Positions 25,640 through 35,245 of a stretch of 64,000 nt of DNA are shown here, piece after piece. Made by a program: the position numbers and the translations under genes. The notes beneath the pieces were generated by a model. The model was not told the DNA's origin. It ran no database searches and worked only from the letters and a program-made list of their open reading frames with translations. The stretch comes from Thiosulfativibrio zosterae. GTDB taxonomy: Bacteria; Pseudomonadota; Gammaproteobacteria; Thiomicrospirales; Thiomicrospiraceae. The DNA is taken from positions 2,082,001 to 2,146,000 of the forward strand of contig NZ_AP021888.1 of NCBI RefSeq assembly GCF_011398155.1, in the 5' to 3' direction. Position 1 is the stretch's first letter, and every line of letters begins with the position of its first letter.

Positions 25640-26588
25640 GCCTTTTTCAACGCTGAAAATTGCCGTCGTCGGCATCCCCGGTAAATGGTCAACCGAAGTG
25701 CTCGCAGATGCCATCGAAGCCAAAACAGGCTTTCGCTGGGTGATTGACATCGAACAAGTGGTCGCCGATTTAACTAAACCCAGTTTGTTTTACCAAGGTA
25801 AATGTATGTGTGATTTGGATGGCATTGTCATCAAAAAAATCTCCGAAACCTATTCACCTTTGGTACTCGACCGCTTGGAAATTTTGCGTTTTGCCGAAAC
25901 TTGCGGTGTGCAAATTTTTTCAAAACCCGAGGCTTTAATTCGCTTAATTGACCGCATGAGTTGCACCGTGGGATTGCACAAAGCGCAAATTCCCATGCCG
26001 CCCACCACCATTACCGAAAATATTGAAGAAGCCCATCAAGCCATTATGAATTACGGTGAAGCGGTCTTAAAACCGCTTTTTTCCACCAAAGCCCGTGGCA
26101 TGATTATACTCAATAGTAAAACTCCCAAAAAACAGCTTAAAGAACAACTTGAAACCTATTTTGAAAAGCAACGCTTTTTTTATATTCAACAGAAAATTAA
26201 CCTACCCGGACAGGATTTGGGATTGGTATTTTTAAATGGTGAATATCAAGGCGCTTATGCCCGCATAGGCTCAAAAGACAACTGGAATACCACCATTCTA
26301 GGCGGTGGAAAATATGCCAAAGCCGAACCCTCGCAAGCCATGATTGATTTGGCGCATAAAGCCCAAGCACAGTTTAATCTGGCCTACACCACCGTGGATA
26401 TGGCAGAAACCGAAGCAGGCATAGTATGTTTTGAAGTTTCGGCTTTTGGCGGATTTAGAGGCGCCAAAGAAGGCTTAGGGTTGGATATGGCAGAACGCTA
26501 TGCGGACTTTGTGCTGCAGCAAATCCATCAAAATCCGTTGCCCAATCCTTGTCATAACGCAGCTGAAGAAGTCGCCCTTGAACACTGA
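25632..26588 (+). CDS. GAK-system ATP-grasp enzyme
   Basis: 318 residues from the ATG at 25632 (AGGA 8 nt upstream; a longer frame to 25551 runs inside the kinase gene). It has the ATP-grasp layout: an N-terminal IAVVGIPGKWST segment, a central AVLKPLFSTKARGM lysine region and C-terminal FEVSAFGGFRGAKEGL with the metal-binding Glu. ATP-grasp enzymes ligate a carboxylate to an amine or thiol via an acyl phosphate. Together with the amphi-Trp and HprK-like neighbours this identifies the GAK gene set (recalled family definition). Product unknown. Confidence 0.8.
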   Translation: MTKPFSTLKIAVVGIPGKWSTEVLADAIEAKTGFRWVIDIEQVVADLTKPSLFYQGKCMCDLDGIVIKKISETYSPLVLDRLEILRFAETCGVQIFSKPEALIRLIDRMSCTVGLHKAQIPMPPTTITENIEEAHQAIMNYGEAVLKPLFSTKARGMIILNSKTPKKQLKEQLETYFEKQRFFYIQQKINLPGQDLGLVFLNGEYQGAYARIGSKDNWNTTILGGGKYAKAEPSQAMIDLAHKAQAQFNLAYTTVDMAETEAGIVCFEVSAFGGFRGAKEGLGLDMAERYADFVLQQIHQNPLPNPCHNAAEEVALEH

Positions 26589-27726
26589 ATCGCATTTTCA
26601 GTTGCTATCAACTTTGGGCATTAATTCTAAATCGTTTTGTCCACACGCATTGCGCATTCAATTGCCGGGTTTGGTGATTTCACTACACAGCAATAGTGAA
26701 CGCTTAATAGACACTTTAAAATCTTATTTTGACTGTGTACTGCTCAGCGATGAACACCCCCAAACCGACATCCAATTATTTGCCGTGCAAATGGATGAAA
26801 TTCCTTTAGAAATTCGCAATCTACCCTGGCAAGACTGGCACAGAGAAGCCGGCAAAATTGGGCGTAAAGAAGCGTGTTTTGATGCTGACTATAAAGGCAT
26901 TTCTTATCGCTGGATTTTAAAGGTTAAAACCCAAGTGGTCTTTTGCCAACGAGGGCAAACGGAATCTTCTGATAGCGCACTTCATTCTTTTGCCCTTGGC
27001 CCGGTCAATAACCATCCCAACCAAATCATTAATTTTATGCTGACCCAGTTTCTCAATCATCGTCAAAGATTGGGCAGTTTACTGGGGCACGCCTCGGCTT
27101 TGCGCATTCACAATAAGGGCGTGGCGATTGCCGGTTTATCAGGTGGCGGCAAATCGACGCTGATGCTTAAACTCTTAGAAAAAGGCCAACACTTTATCAG
27201 CAATGACCGCATTTTATGCCATGCAACCGCTGAAGGTATACAACTGCAAGGCATTCCCAAACAGCCGCGGATTAACCCAGGCACCATCGTGTTTAATCCG
27301 CGATTGCATGGGTTGATGAGTGAGTCAGAACGACAAAGTTATTTGGCCATGCCCACCGAAGAATTACGGGCCCACGAAGAAAAATATGATGCCGATGTCA
27401 ACCAGCTGTTTTGGCCGAATTGTTATTTGGCCGAAAATCGTTTGGATGCGTTAGTGGTTTTAAATTGGCAAGCCAATCCAGAACATCCTACTTTTTGTCG
27501 CCAAACGACTTTAGCAAAATCCCCTGAATTGGTCGCGGCGATTATGAAAACCCCTGGCGTATTTTTTGCAGAAGCGAACAGTCAGTTTATCGCTAATGGC
27601 AAAGCGCCGCACCCGCAACGCTATCTTGACCTTTTAGGTGAGTTGCCATGCTTGGAACTCACAGGGAATATTGATTTTGAGGCGGCTGAAAGACTGGTGA
27701 TTCAGGCTTTAGAAGAACTGCACTAA
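26578..27726 (+). CDS. HprK-related kinase B (GAK system)
   Basis: About 382 residues if TTG at 26578 is the start; the frame is open further upstream, but that part lies wholly inside the ATP-grasp gene, and no better ATG is present. The P-loop GLSGGGKSTL and following FISNDR match HPr kinase/phosphorylase, which phosphorylates a Ser on HPr. The protein lacks a recognisable HprK N-terminal domain and no ptsH is near. It overlaps the ATP-grasp stop by 11 nt. It ends convergent with hmuV, overlapping by 4 nt. Confidence 0.78.
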   Translation: MNTESHFQLLSTLGINSKSFCPHALRIQLPGLVISLHSNSERLIDTLKSYFDCVLLSDEHPQTDIQLFAVQMDEIPLEIRNLPWQDWHREAGKIGRKEACFDADYKGISYRWILKVKTQVVFCQRGQTESSDSALHSFALGPVNNHPNQIINFMLTQFLNHRQRLGSLLGHASALRIHNKGVAIAGLSGGGKSTLMLKLLEKGQHFISNDRILCHATAEGIQLQGIPKQPRINPGTIVFNPRLHGLMSESERQSYLAMPTEELRAHEEKYDADVNQLFWPNCYLAENRLDALVVLNWQANPEHPTFCRQTTLAKSPELVAAIMKTPGVFFAEANSQFIANGKAPHPQRYLDLLGELPCLELTGNIDFEAAERLVIQALEELH

Positions 27727-28499
27727 TCGACATGAATCCACTGCACAGTGGCATCTTCATCTAAAACACTCAACCATTTGGCTTGCACACCAAACACCTC
27801 TGCCAAAATCTCAGGGGTTAAAACTGTTTTGGGCGAACCGCTGGCCACCAAACTGCCGGCTTTTAATAGGTGACATTGGTCAGCCAAACGCACCGCCAAA
27901 TTTAAGTCATGCACCACCATCAAAACCCCCAGCCCCAAAGCCACATAATCTTGTAATACCAGCTGAATGGTTTGTAGGTGTTTTAAATCTAATCCGGTAT
28001 TCCACTCATCTAACAACAACCATTTGCCCTGCAAATTTTCCGCCTTCATTTCACCCAGCTGCGCAACCACTCTGGCCAATTGCGTGCGTTGTTGTTCGCC
28101 ACCCGACAGGGTTAAATAGTTTTGATTTAAAAGGTGTTCTAGGTCAAAAAAGCGTGCAATTTTAACCAGGCCTGGTTGTTTTTGAGCCGAATTCACCGCC
28201 AAACCCAGCTGAATTACCTCGGCAACCTTAAAGCCAAAATTTAACTGCACCTTCTGTGACAACACCGCTCGTTGCTGAGCCAAGGACTCAAAATTCAAAG
28301 CGACTAGTGGCTGGCCTTGCCAGACAATCTGCCCGTTACTGGGTTGCAAATCTTTACTCAGACACTTCAGTAAGGTACTTTTACCCGCGCCATTGGCGCC
28401 CAGTAATACATGGACTTTGCCGGCGTCTAACTGCAAATTGATGTCCCGCAAAATCTGTTTTGAACCCACCGCATAACTGAGTGCTTGGCAAATAATCAT
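27723..28499 (-). CDS. hmuV: Heme/iron-complex ABC transporter ATPase (HmuV)
   Basis: A 258-residue ABC ATPase with Walker A GANGAGKST, signature LSGGEQQR and Walker B WLLLDEW (Asn-Thr-Gly-Leu-Asp following). The order ATPase-permease and the FecCD-type partner fit the heme/vitamin B12 importer group, and the sequence resembles HmuV. It begins directly after the permease stop (28500). A palindrome copy lies in frame at 28164-28177 and encodes KQPGLV in a variable linker. Heme as the substrate is an inference. Confidence 0.78.
   Translation of the reverse strand: MIICQALSYAVGSKQILRDINLQLDAGKVHVLLGANGAGKSTLLKCLSKDLQPSNGQIVWQGQPLVALNFESLAQQRAVLSQKVQLNFGFKVAEVIQLGLAVNSAQKQPGLVKIARFFDLEHLLNQNYLTLSGGEQQRTQLARVVAQLGEMKAENLQGKWLLLDEWNTGLDLKHLQTIQLVLQDYVALGLGVLMVVHDLNLAVRLADQCHLLKAGSLVASGSPKTVLTPEILAEVFGVQAKWLSVLDEDATVQWIHVD
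28164..28177. repeat. AACCAGGCCTGGTT palindrome, copy 5 (in CDS)
   Basis: Perfect 14-mer inside hmuV, flanked by ATTTT and GTTTTT, like the intergenic copies. Confidence 0.9.
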
Positions 28500-29474
28500 T
28501 TACAGCCCCTGACGCTTATGCAGTAACATCATCAAAAAAAACGGTGCGCCCAGCAAAGACATCAGCAAGCCTATGGGTAATTCGGCAGGTGCTATCCAAA
28601 TGCGCGCAAACCAATCGGCCAGCGTTAATAAAATTGCGCCCCCTAAAGCAGATGCCAACAACAACTGTCGATGCCCTACCCCAAACCACAAGCGCATTAA
28701 ATGCGGCACCATTAAGCCAACAAAACCAATCACGCCTACCAAGGCAACCGAAACCCCCACCATCAGCGCAGACAGCCACATCATTTGGCGTTTAAAGGGT
28801 TGTGGGTCAAACCCCATTTGCTGACTCACCGACTCGCCCAATAAAAACACATCCATTTGATGTGCTCGGCGCCAGAGTCCCACTATACCGATAACAATTG
28901 CCATCAAAATCCACAACACCGCTTGCCAACCTAAACTGGAAAATGACCCCATCATCCAAAAAATCACACTGCGCATTTGCTGGTCATCTGAAACACTCAC
29001 CAATAATCCGGTTAAAGCGGCTGCAAAGGCATTTAGGGCAACGCCCGCCAATAACATAAAGCCCACTTGGGTTTGCCCACGATGAATGGACAGCACATGC
29101 AAGAGTGCGGTCACCGCAAACGCCATCACAAAAGCACTCAAGGCCAGCCAGCCACTGGAAACGTCTATCCAAAACCACGGGCCGACAACAATCATCAGCA
29201 CAGCACCCAAGGCAGCGCCAGAAGATACGCCCACCAAACCCGGTTCTGCTAGGGGATTACGAAACAAAGACTGCATAGCAACGCCTGATACCGCTAAACC
29301 TGCCCCCACTAAACTGGTGGCGACAACTCGTGGCAATCTTAGCTCCCATAGAATTAAAGATTGCGTTTCGTCCAAATTGCCAAAATTTAACAAAACCTGC
29401 AAAGCATCAAATTGCTGCCAAAAAGTATTCAACCCAAACACAAGCATTAACAGCAGAACTAACAGAAAAATCAA
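28500..29474 (-). CDS. hmuU: FecCD-family heme/iron-siderophore permease (HmuU)
   Basis: A 324-residue FecCD/BtuC-type permease with about ten hydrophobic segments and family motifs LRLPRVVATSLVGAGLAVSG, NPLAEPGLVGVSSGAALGA and GVIGFVGLMVPH. The start is TTG at 29474 (CAA on the plus strand), with GGAGG 5 nt upstream, overlapping the yihY stop by 4 nt. No periplasmic binding protein gene is in the window, so the transporter must borrow one encoded elsewhere or the cluster has been split. Confidence 0.82.
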   Translation of the reverse strand: MIFLLVLLLMLVFGLNTFWQQFDALQVLLNFGNLDETQSLILWELRLPRVVATSLVGAGLAVSGVAMQSLFRNPLAEPGLVGVSSGAALGAVLMIVVGPWFWIDVSSGWLALSAFVMAFAVTALLHVLSIHRGQTQVGFMLLAGVALNAFAAALTGLLVSVSDDQQMRSVIFWMMGSFSSLGWQAVLWILMAIVIGIVGLWRRAHQMDVFLLGESVSQQMGFDPQPFKRQMMWLSALMVGVSVALVGVIGFVGLMVPHLMRLWFGVGHRQLLLASALGGAILLTLADWFARIWIAPAELPIGLLMSLLGAPFFLMMLLHKRQGL

Positions 29475-30382
29475 ACGACCTCCAAAGTATCTTCGGAGGA
29501 GGCTTTTACGGGGGGATGCTTAGCCTTTATCGATGATTTGAGTTGCGAGCCTTTTTCAAAGTTTTCTAATTGAAAAACCACTGTAGCAGAAATCAAAATA
29601 ACCGCCCAAAGACTGTAAATCCACAGTAATAAAATAGGAATGGCTGCAAAAGCCCCATAAATAATGCTGTAGGTTGGAAACCAGGCCAAATACAACCCAA
29701 AGCCATTTTTAAGCCCCTCGACCAGCAATGCCGCCAAAACAGCACCAATCATAGCCGACGTCCAGCTGACTCTGACAACAGGCACAAATCGGTATAAAAA
29801 TGCAAACCCTAGCACATTAAACAAGATCGGTAGCGCATGCAACCAATCCAAGGGTTGTACCACCCAGTTCTGCACATGACTGATCAAGGGCATAGCCGTT
29901 AAATAAGAACTCAGCACCAAACTGCCGCCTAACAAAACAGGCCCCAATAAACTGATCCCCAAATAATGTAAAAGACTCACCCACCATCGGCGCGAGAGGG
30001 TTGATGACCAAATGCTATTGAGCTTGTCATCAATCGTCCACAGCAACATAAGCGTGGTGATTAAAATAAAAATCAAACTGGGGCCTTTTAATTTAGCCAC
30101 CTGCTGTGAAAACTGCCAAAGGTATTGCTGTATGGTTTCACCAGACTGCGGTAATAAATGGGCGACCAATAAATCTAACACTTCTTTAGACAAAGATTGA
30201 AACAGGTCTGACATTGAAAAAATACTCAACATCAACCCCAACAAAGGCACCAAACTGAGTAAGGTGGTGTAAGACAAAATGACCACCGCATCCAACCCTT
30301 TTACCTTGTAAAAGCGCATAACCACGCTTTTCCAAAAGAGTCCTTTCCGCAAGAATTTAAGTTTTTGCCAGAGGCGGTTCAT
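29471..30382 (-). CDS. yihY: YihY/UPF0761 family inner-membrane protein
   Basis: A 303-residue protein with about six membrane segments and the family signature VVILSYTTLLSLVPLLGLML near residue 33 and LLLWIYSLWAVILIS near the end. The family was once called RNase BN in error; its function remains unclear, with suggestions of lipid or export roles. It is the first gene of a unit with hmuU and hmuV, coupled by a 4-nt overlap. It is divergent from the GGDEF-EAL gene. Confidence 0.85.
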   Translation of the reverse strand: MNRLWQKLKFLRKGLFWKSVVMRFYKVKGLDAVVILSYTTLLSLVPLLGLMLSIFSMSDLFQSLSKEVLDLLVAHLLPQSGETIQQYLWQFSQQVAKLKGPSLIFILITTLMLLWTIDDKLNSIWSSTLSRRWWVSLLHYLGISLLGPVLLGGSLVLSSYLTAMPLISHVQNWVVQPLDWLHALPILFNVLGFAFLYRFVPVVRVSWTSAMIGAVLAALLVEGLKNGFGLYLAWFPTYSIIYGAFAAIPILLLWIYSLWAVILISATVVFQLENFEKGSQLKSSIKAKHPPVKASSEDTLEVV

Positions 30383-30517
30383 GCTTTCTTATCCATTTTT
30401 TATGGTTACGCACATCGACTAACAACCATCGATCTTTTACGTCGCTCTCTAAAATTTATTATAAAGCCATCAAAATTATTAAATTGCAGTCATAAATAAA
30501 ATCTATAAAATGCGGCC

Positions 30518-32881
30518 ATGCAGAAAAACTCAAACTCATTTATCTACTCTTTAATTATTGGCTACGCCCTTATCATTATATTGGTGGCGATTTCGGCTGG
30601 CATTTTCTTTAATTACGAATCTAAAATTTCTAAAGCCTTCAAAGACTATATCAACCTCACCCAGCAAAACTATCATGTTGATATGCTACATAAAGCCTCA
30701 TCAACCCGCAGTATTTTGCTGGTAAAGATGATTAAAAGCAACGACCCATTTGAGATAGATGACCTTAAAACACAAATGAACGCCTATGAACATCGGATAG
30801 GCAATCATCTCAGAACCTTAGAAAGGTTGAATCTAAGCGATGCCCAAATGGCGCTTTTGCAGGCAGCAAAAAGCAAAATGGATGAAAACCGCATTATGCA
30901 AATGATGGTTTACGAGCTGATTCTGGAAGAAGAAATTCCCAGCGCCATGATTGAGTTGGTAGAGGTTACCCTGCCGTTACAAGAAACGGTTCAGCTTACG
31001 CTGGCAGAACTGCAAAAAAGCATCGCTCAAGAATCCTCTTTAGCCATCAGCCATTACTCAGAAATCATTGCCGATATGCGCTCAATGATTACTTGGGTTT
31101 CCCTGCCACTCATCTTGTCCATGCTACTGATTGGAATTTTAACAACCCGTAAGATTCATAAGGCCGCCACCAAACAACAAGAATTATTAGCCACCCTAGA
31201 AACACGCGTTCAACAGCGAACTCAAGAACTGCTGATGGACCGAAAATTGTTACAACACTTAAATGAAGCCATAGGCGTTATCAATCAAAAAGGCGCTTTG
31301 ATTCTTAGCAACAAACGCTTTAAGAAACTGCTTGAAGCTTGCCAAATTGAAAATCAAACGTCAATGTGGCCCTGTCTTGCCTTAGCGTTTAACGACATCA
31401 GCATTGAAGCCATTCAGCAAACCCTCAGCAAGGGCAAATGGCGTAGCGAAGTGTCTTTAACCAATATGCCAGAGCAAACTTTGATTTTAGACATTGAAGA
31501 AATCCACGATTTTTCTCTGCCCGAAACCTATTATTCCATCATTCTAACGGATATCTCCGAACTCAAAACCTTTCAAACGCAACTTGAACATTTGGCCAAC
31601 CATGATGCCGTAACAGGCTTGGCAAACCGCCACAGCTTTAACACTCAAATGCGCCAACAAATTGAACAGTATCCTGATATTGAGTTTTTCTTACTCTACC
31701 TGGACCTAGACGATTTTAAATGGGTCAATGATCATTTAGGCCATGCGGTGGGCGATCAGTTCCTCCAAAAACTGGGCGAAATTTGCATGCAAACCTTTAC
31801 CGAAAATGACACAGTCGCGCGCATAGGCGGTGACGAATTTGCGGTGATTATTCGCCAATCTTTAGAAGATTTTGAGCTGGCTAATTTAGCCAATCAACTC
31901 ATTCACAATCTGCAAAAGCTTAATGACCTGCACGCCACAGAACATAAGGTGCGATGCAGTATCGGTATTGCTCGCTATCCAAAAGACGGCACTGAGCCAG
32001 ATATTGTTTTAAAACATGCCGACTATGCCATGTACCAATCCAGAGAAGATGGCGCCAACCAATTCTGTATTTTTTCGAAATCCATGAGCGAGCATTTACA
32101 ATATTTACATGACATAGAACAAAACCTTCACCAAGCCGTTAAATCACAAGAGTTTAGTGTGCATTACCAACCGCAGTATTCTTTGAAAAACTTAGGATTG
32201 GTTGGGGCTGAAGCCTTAATTCGCTGGGAAACGCCATCTCGCAATATTCCCCCAGCAGAGTTTATTCCCCTAGCTGAAAAATTTCGTTTAATTGGCGACA
32301 TAGGTGAGTTTGTCTTTGCAGAATCGATTCGCCAATTTAAATCTTGGCAAACTGCTGAGAATCCATTGCCAAGAATTGCCATTAATGCCTCGTCCATTCA
32401 ACTCTTGGCAGGTAACTTTGGGCCATTTGTAGAAAGCACCCTGAAAAAATATGGAGTGGCCGCCAATCAAGTCGATATTGAAGTCACTGAGTCGGTGATG
32501 ATGAAAAATATTGATGCCCAAAAAGAAGAAGGTGGCTGCTTGGCAAGCCTACAAGACCAAGGTATGGAAATATCCATTGATGATTTTGGCACAGGCTATT
32601 CATCCCTGTCTTACATCAAACACCTGAACATTGACCGTATTAAAATTGACAAAAGCTTTATAGATGATATTGAATATAACGACGAAGCGCGCTCAATCGT
32701 AAAAGCCATCATTAAAATGGGACATAGTTTAGGACTTAAAGTGCTGGCTGAGGGAATTGAAACCCAATCTCAATTAGAGATTTTGCAAAAATTGGAATGT
32801 GATGAAGGACAAGGTTATTTATTCAGCAGACCTTTAACACCCGAAAACTTTGCCCTTAAATGCTTATCCAAGGCCGCTTAA
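30518..32881 (+). CDS. Membrane sensor GGDEF-EAL protein
   Basis: A 787-residue protein. It has an N-terminal membrane segment (residues about 10-32), a helical periplasmic region of about 150 residues, a second membrane segment (about 190-210), a short coiled coil, a PAS-like region, GGDEF with intact RIGGDEF and EAL with GAEALIRWE, DDFGTGYSS and LAEGIETQ. It thus couples an external signal to c-di-GMP turnover. It is preceded by an AT-rich spacer shared with divergent yihY, and a small 49-codon ORF follows 54 bp after its stop. Confidence 0.88.
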   Translation: MQKNSNSFIYSLIIGYALIIILVAISAGIFFNYESKISKAFKDYINLTQQNYHVDMLHKASSTRSILLVKMIKSNDPFEIDDLKTQMNAYEHRIGNHLRTLERLNLSDAQMALLQAAKSKMDENRIMQMMVYELILEEEIPSAMIELVEVTLPLQETVQLTLAELQKSIAQESSLAISHYSEIIADMRSMITWVSLPLILSMLLIGILTTRKIHKAATKQQELLATLETRVQQRTQELLMDRKLLQHLNEAIGVINQKGALILSNKRFKKLLEACQIENQTSMWPCLALAFNDISIEAIQQTLSKGKWRSEVSLTNMPEQTLILDIEEIHDFSLPETYYSIILTDISELKTFQTQLEHLANHDAVTGLANRHSFNTQMRQQIEQYPDIEFFLLYLDLDDFKWVNDHLGHAVGDQFLQKLGEICMQTFTENDTVARIGGDEFAVIIRQSLEDFELANLANQLIHNLQKLNDLHATEHKVRCSIGIARYPKDGTEPDIVLKHADYAMYQSREDGANQFCIFSKSMSEHLQYLHDIEQNLHQAVKSQEFSVHYQPQYSLKNLGLVGAEALIRWETPSRNIPPAEFIPLAEKFRLIGDIGEFVFAESIRQFKSWQTAENPLPRIAINASSIQLLAGNFGPFVESTLKKYGVAANQVDIEVTESVMMKNIDAQKEEGGCLASLQDQGMEISIDDFGTGYSSLSYIKHLNIDRIKIDKSFIDDIEYNDEARSIVKAIIKMGHSLGLKVLAEGIETQSQLEILQKLECDEGQGYLFSRPLTPENFALKCLSKAA

Positions 32882-32935
32882 ATCGTTAAAAACGACCGTT
32901 AAAACCTTATCAAACCGTTGAATTAGGGGCATCGT

Positions 32936-33085
32936 ATGGACAAGAAACAACTTGAAGGACTCAAAGATAAGCTGGTTATGGCAAAAGCTTTGCAACAATC
33001 CGCGCGCCGCGAAATTACCCTAACAGAAGCCCAAGCCAAAGCGCTTGCTGAAGCCATCAAAAAGATACTCAGAAAACTACATTAA
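32936..33085 (+). CDS. Small 49-residue protein of unknown function
   Basis: ATG at 32936 preceded by TTAGGGG with good spacing; stop TAA at 33083-33085. The predicted product is helical and strongly basic, starting MDKKQLEGLKDKL and ending KKILRKLH, with a middle ITLTEAQAKALAEAI segment. It follows the GGDEF-EAL gene on the same strand, so it may be its translational companion. I do not recognise the family. The RBS and charge bias favour a real gene. Confidence 0.55.
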   Translation: MDKKQLEGLKDKLVMAKALQQSARREITLTEAQAKALAEAIKKILRKLH

Positions 33086-33130
33086 AACGCTTAATAATCA
33101 ATAGTGTTATTTTACAGACTATCTGAACGA

Positions 33131-33688
33131 CTACCTGACAAGCGCAGCTTCGACTGTTTGACGCTTTTCTAAACCCACCAATACTTCAATTAATTGCAGC
33201 GCAAAATCCATCACAGTTCCCGGCCCTCTAGAGGTCACAACCTTGCCATCCATCACCACAGGCAAATGGCTATAGGTCATATTTTTGGCGGGCAAGGTGT
33301 CAATCACCCCAGGATAGCTGGTTGCCGTTTTGCCATCTAACAAACCTGCACTCACTAAAACCTTTGGTGCTGCACAAACAGCGCCAACCCAGCCACCTTG
33401 GGCAGCGGTTTGTTGCAAGATACGTTGCAAACGCATATCTTGATCTAAATAGTCAGCACCTGGCAAACCACCAGGCAGTACCACCAAATCAAAGACTTGA
33501 TTTTCAACCTCGGCTAAAGTGTTTTGAGCAATCAATTGGGTATGACGGCTGGCGGTGATGATTTTTTGTTCATCCAAACTGGCTGTGACCACTTCAATAC
33601 CCGCTCTCACCAGCAAATCCATGATGGTCACCGCCTCTAACTCTTCACAACCCTGAGCCAGAGGAACCAAAACCCGCTTTTGCATCAA
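33131..33688 (-). CDS. yajL: DJ-1/PfpI family protein (YajL-like)
   Basis: A 185-residue protein of the DJ-1 superfamily. It has the N-terminal VLVPLAQGCEELEAV (Glu near the active site), the nucleophile elbow GAVCAAPKVL with the redox-sensitive Cys, and GPGTVMDFALQL near the end. YajL acts as a chaperone and protects thiols against oxidative and carbonyl stress. The first two codons are both ATG, so the start is 33688 or 33685. It lies 20 bp downstream of ctpA on the same strand, so the two may be co-transcribed. Confidence 0.85.
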   Translation of the reverse strand: MMQKRVLVPLAQGCEELEAVTIMDLLVRAGIEVVTASLDEQKIITASRHTQLIAQNTLAEVENQVFDLVVLPGGLPGADYLDQDMRLQRILQQTAAQGGWVGAVCAAPKVLVSAGLLDGKTATSYPGVIDTLPAKNMTYSHLPVVMDGKVVTSRGPGTVMDFALQLIEVLVGLEKRQTVEAALVR

Positions 33689-33707
33689 AACCCTCTCTTT
33701 ATTAAAT

Positions 33708-35066
33708 TTAGTTGGCTTGATTCATGGCTTGCGTAAACGCCATACCTTTTAATAAATTTAGAGCTTCATGCAATTCAAAGTCTTTTGCTAAAGTTTCGTC
33801 TAACTCTTTCAAACGAGCTTCGTCTTTGGTTTGCTCTTCTGTTTTCACTGTTTGTTTTTTGTCATCCACATGATCTAGATGCCCGCTAAGATCTTTTTCT
33901 TTAACACGATCCATCGTTTCTTCACGCTTTTCAACCTTAACCAAATCAATTTTGATATCTGGCTTAATGCCTTCCGCTTGAATCGAACGACCTGAAGGCG
34001 TGAAATAACGCGCCGTGGTCACTTTAATTGCCCCGCCGTTATTTAACGGTAACAGCGTTTGTACTGACCCTTTACCAAAACTGGTGCGTCCTGCAATTAA
34101 GGCACGCTTCTGGTCTTGCAACGCACCTGCAACGATTTCAGAAGCAGAGGCTGAACCTTCATTGATTAACACAATGATTGGCTTACCCTTCATGACATCA
34201 CCGTTTTCAGCTTCAAAACGCATTTGTGAATTTTCAACACGCCCTTTGGTGTAAACAATCAGACCTTTATTTAAAAACGCATCTGAAACCTGCACCGCAG
34301 CACGCAAAACACCGCCCGGATTATTTCTTAAATCCAACACAAGACCATTTAAAGGCGCCTTATTTTCTTCAGTCAGCTTTGCGATAGAATCGGTTAAATC
34401 TTCACCCGTACGAATTTGGAACTGGCTGATACGAACATATCCCATGCCATCTGTGAGTAATTTTTGTTTGACGCTTTTAACTTTGATAACTGCTCGGGTT
34501 AATTCCAGTTCGATTGGCTTATCTTCACCCTTACGAACAATGGTTAACTTAATTGTGCTGCCTGGCTTTCCGCGCATTACTTTGACGGATTCATTCAGCG
34601 TTTTGCCTTTAGTAGGCTCTTCATCCAACTTGATAATAAGGTCACCAGCTTTTACGCCTGCTTCTTGAGCAGGGGTATCGTCAATCGGAGAAATGACTTT
34701 CACAAAGCCGTCCTCTAAACCAACTTCCATACCCAAGCCACCAAACTCACCGGTGGTGTGCTCTTCCATTTCCTTGTAATCTTTGGGTGGTAGATAAGCA
34801 GAGTGTGGGTCAAGGTTTGATAACAAACCACTGATAGCGCCTTCTAAAAGTTTTTTGTCATCGACAGGTTCGACATAATCATTGGCCACGCGTTCATAGA
34901 CTTCTACAAAAGCACGCAATTCTTTTAGCGGAAGCTGCTTTGAAACCTGCTCAGTCGTTGCCGGTGCATCTTTATCCGCCACAACCGTTGTTGCCAAAAC
35001 CACAAACGCTCCTAAAAAAGCGCCTGTAACACCCCATAAACCTTTTTTTGCCCAAGTGATTTTCAC
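33708..35066 (-). CDS. ctpA: Carboxyl-terminal processing protease CtpA (S41)
   Basis: 452 residues from a GTG at 35066, which has GGAG at good spacing and gives MKITWAKKGLWGV as a signal anchor; the frame goes to an ATG at 35087. A PDZ domain (GGLGMEVGLEDG, then AGVKAGDLIIKLD) precedes the S41 protease core with NEGSASASEIVAGAL (nucleophile Ser) and RTSFGKGSVQ (Lys). The C-terminus is a charged tail. It is a periplasmic enzyme that trims protein C-termini. Confidence 0.9.
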   Translation of the reverse strand: MKITWAKKGLWGVTGAFLGAFVVLATTVVADKDAPATTEQVSKQLPLKELRAFVEVYERVANDYVEPVDDKKLLEGAISGLLSNLDPHSAYLPPKDYKEMEEHTTGEFGGLGMEVGLEDGFVKVISPIDDTPAQEAGVKAGDLIIKLDEEPTKGKTLNESVKVMRGKPGSTIKLTIVRKGEDKPIELELTRAVIKVKSVKQKLLTDGMGYVRISQFQIRTGEDLTDSIAKLTEENKAPLNGLVLDLRNNPGGVLRAAVQVSDAFLNKGLIVYTKGRVENSQMRFEAENGDVMKGKPIIVLINEGSASASEIVAGALQDQKRALIAGRTSFGKGSVQTLLPLNNGGAIKVTTARYFTPSGRSIQAEGIKPDIKIDLVKVEKREETMDRVKEKDLSGHLDHVDDKKQTVKTEEQTKDEARLKELDETLAKDFELHEALNLLKGMAFTQAMNQAN

Positions 35067-35245
35067 TGTATCTCCGACTGGCATCATGCCAAATTTCAGG
35101 TTTTGTAGCCTTTCAAACTGGCTCGCAAAGCCCTTGTTATTAAAAAATTAAATTCATTATAAAATAACTTTAAGTGACTTTAACCATCAATTTAATTAGA
35201 ATTAGACAATTAGTATATTTTTATAAACTTATTTGGTGATATTCC

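Noticed and set aside
29690-29702. AAACCAGGCC within yihY
   Set aside because: Only the left half of the motif is present.
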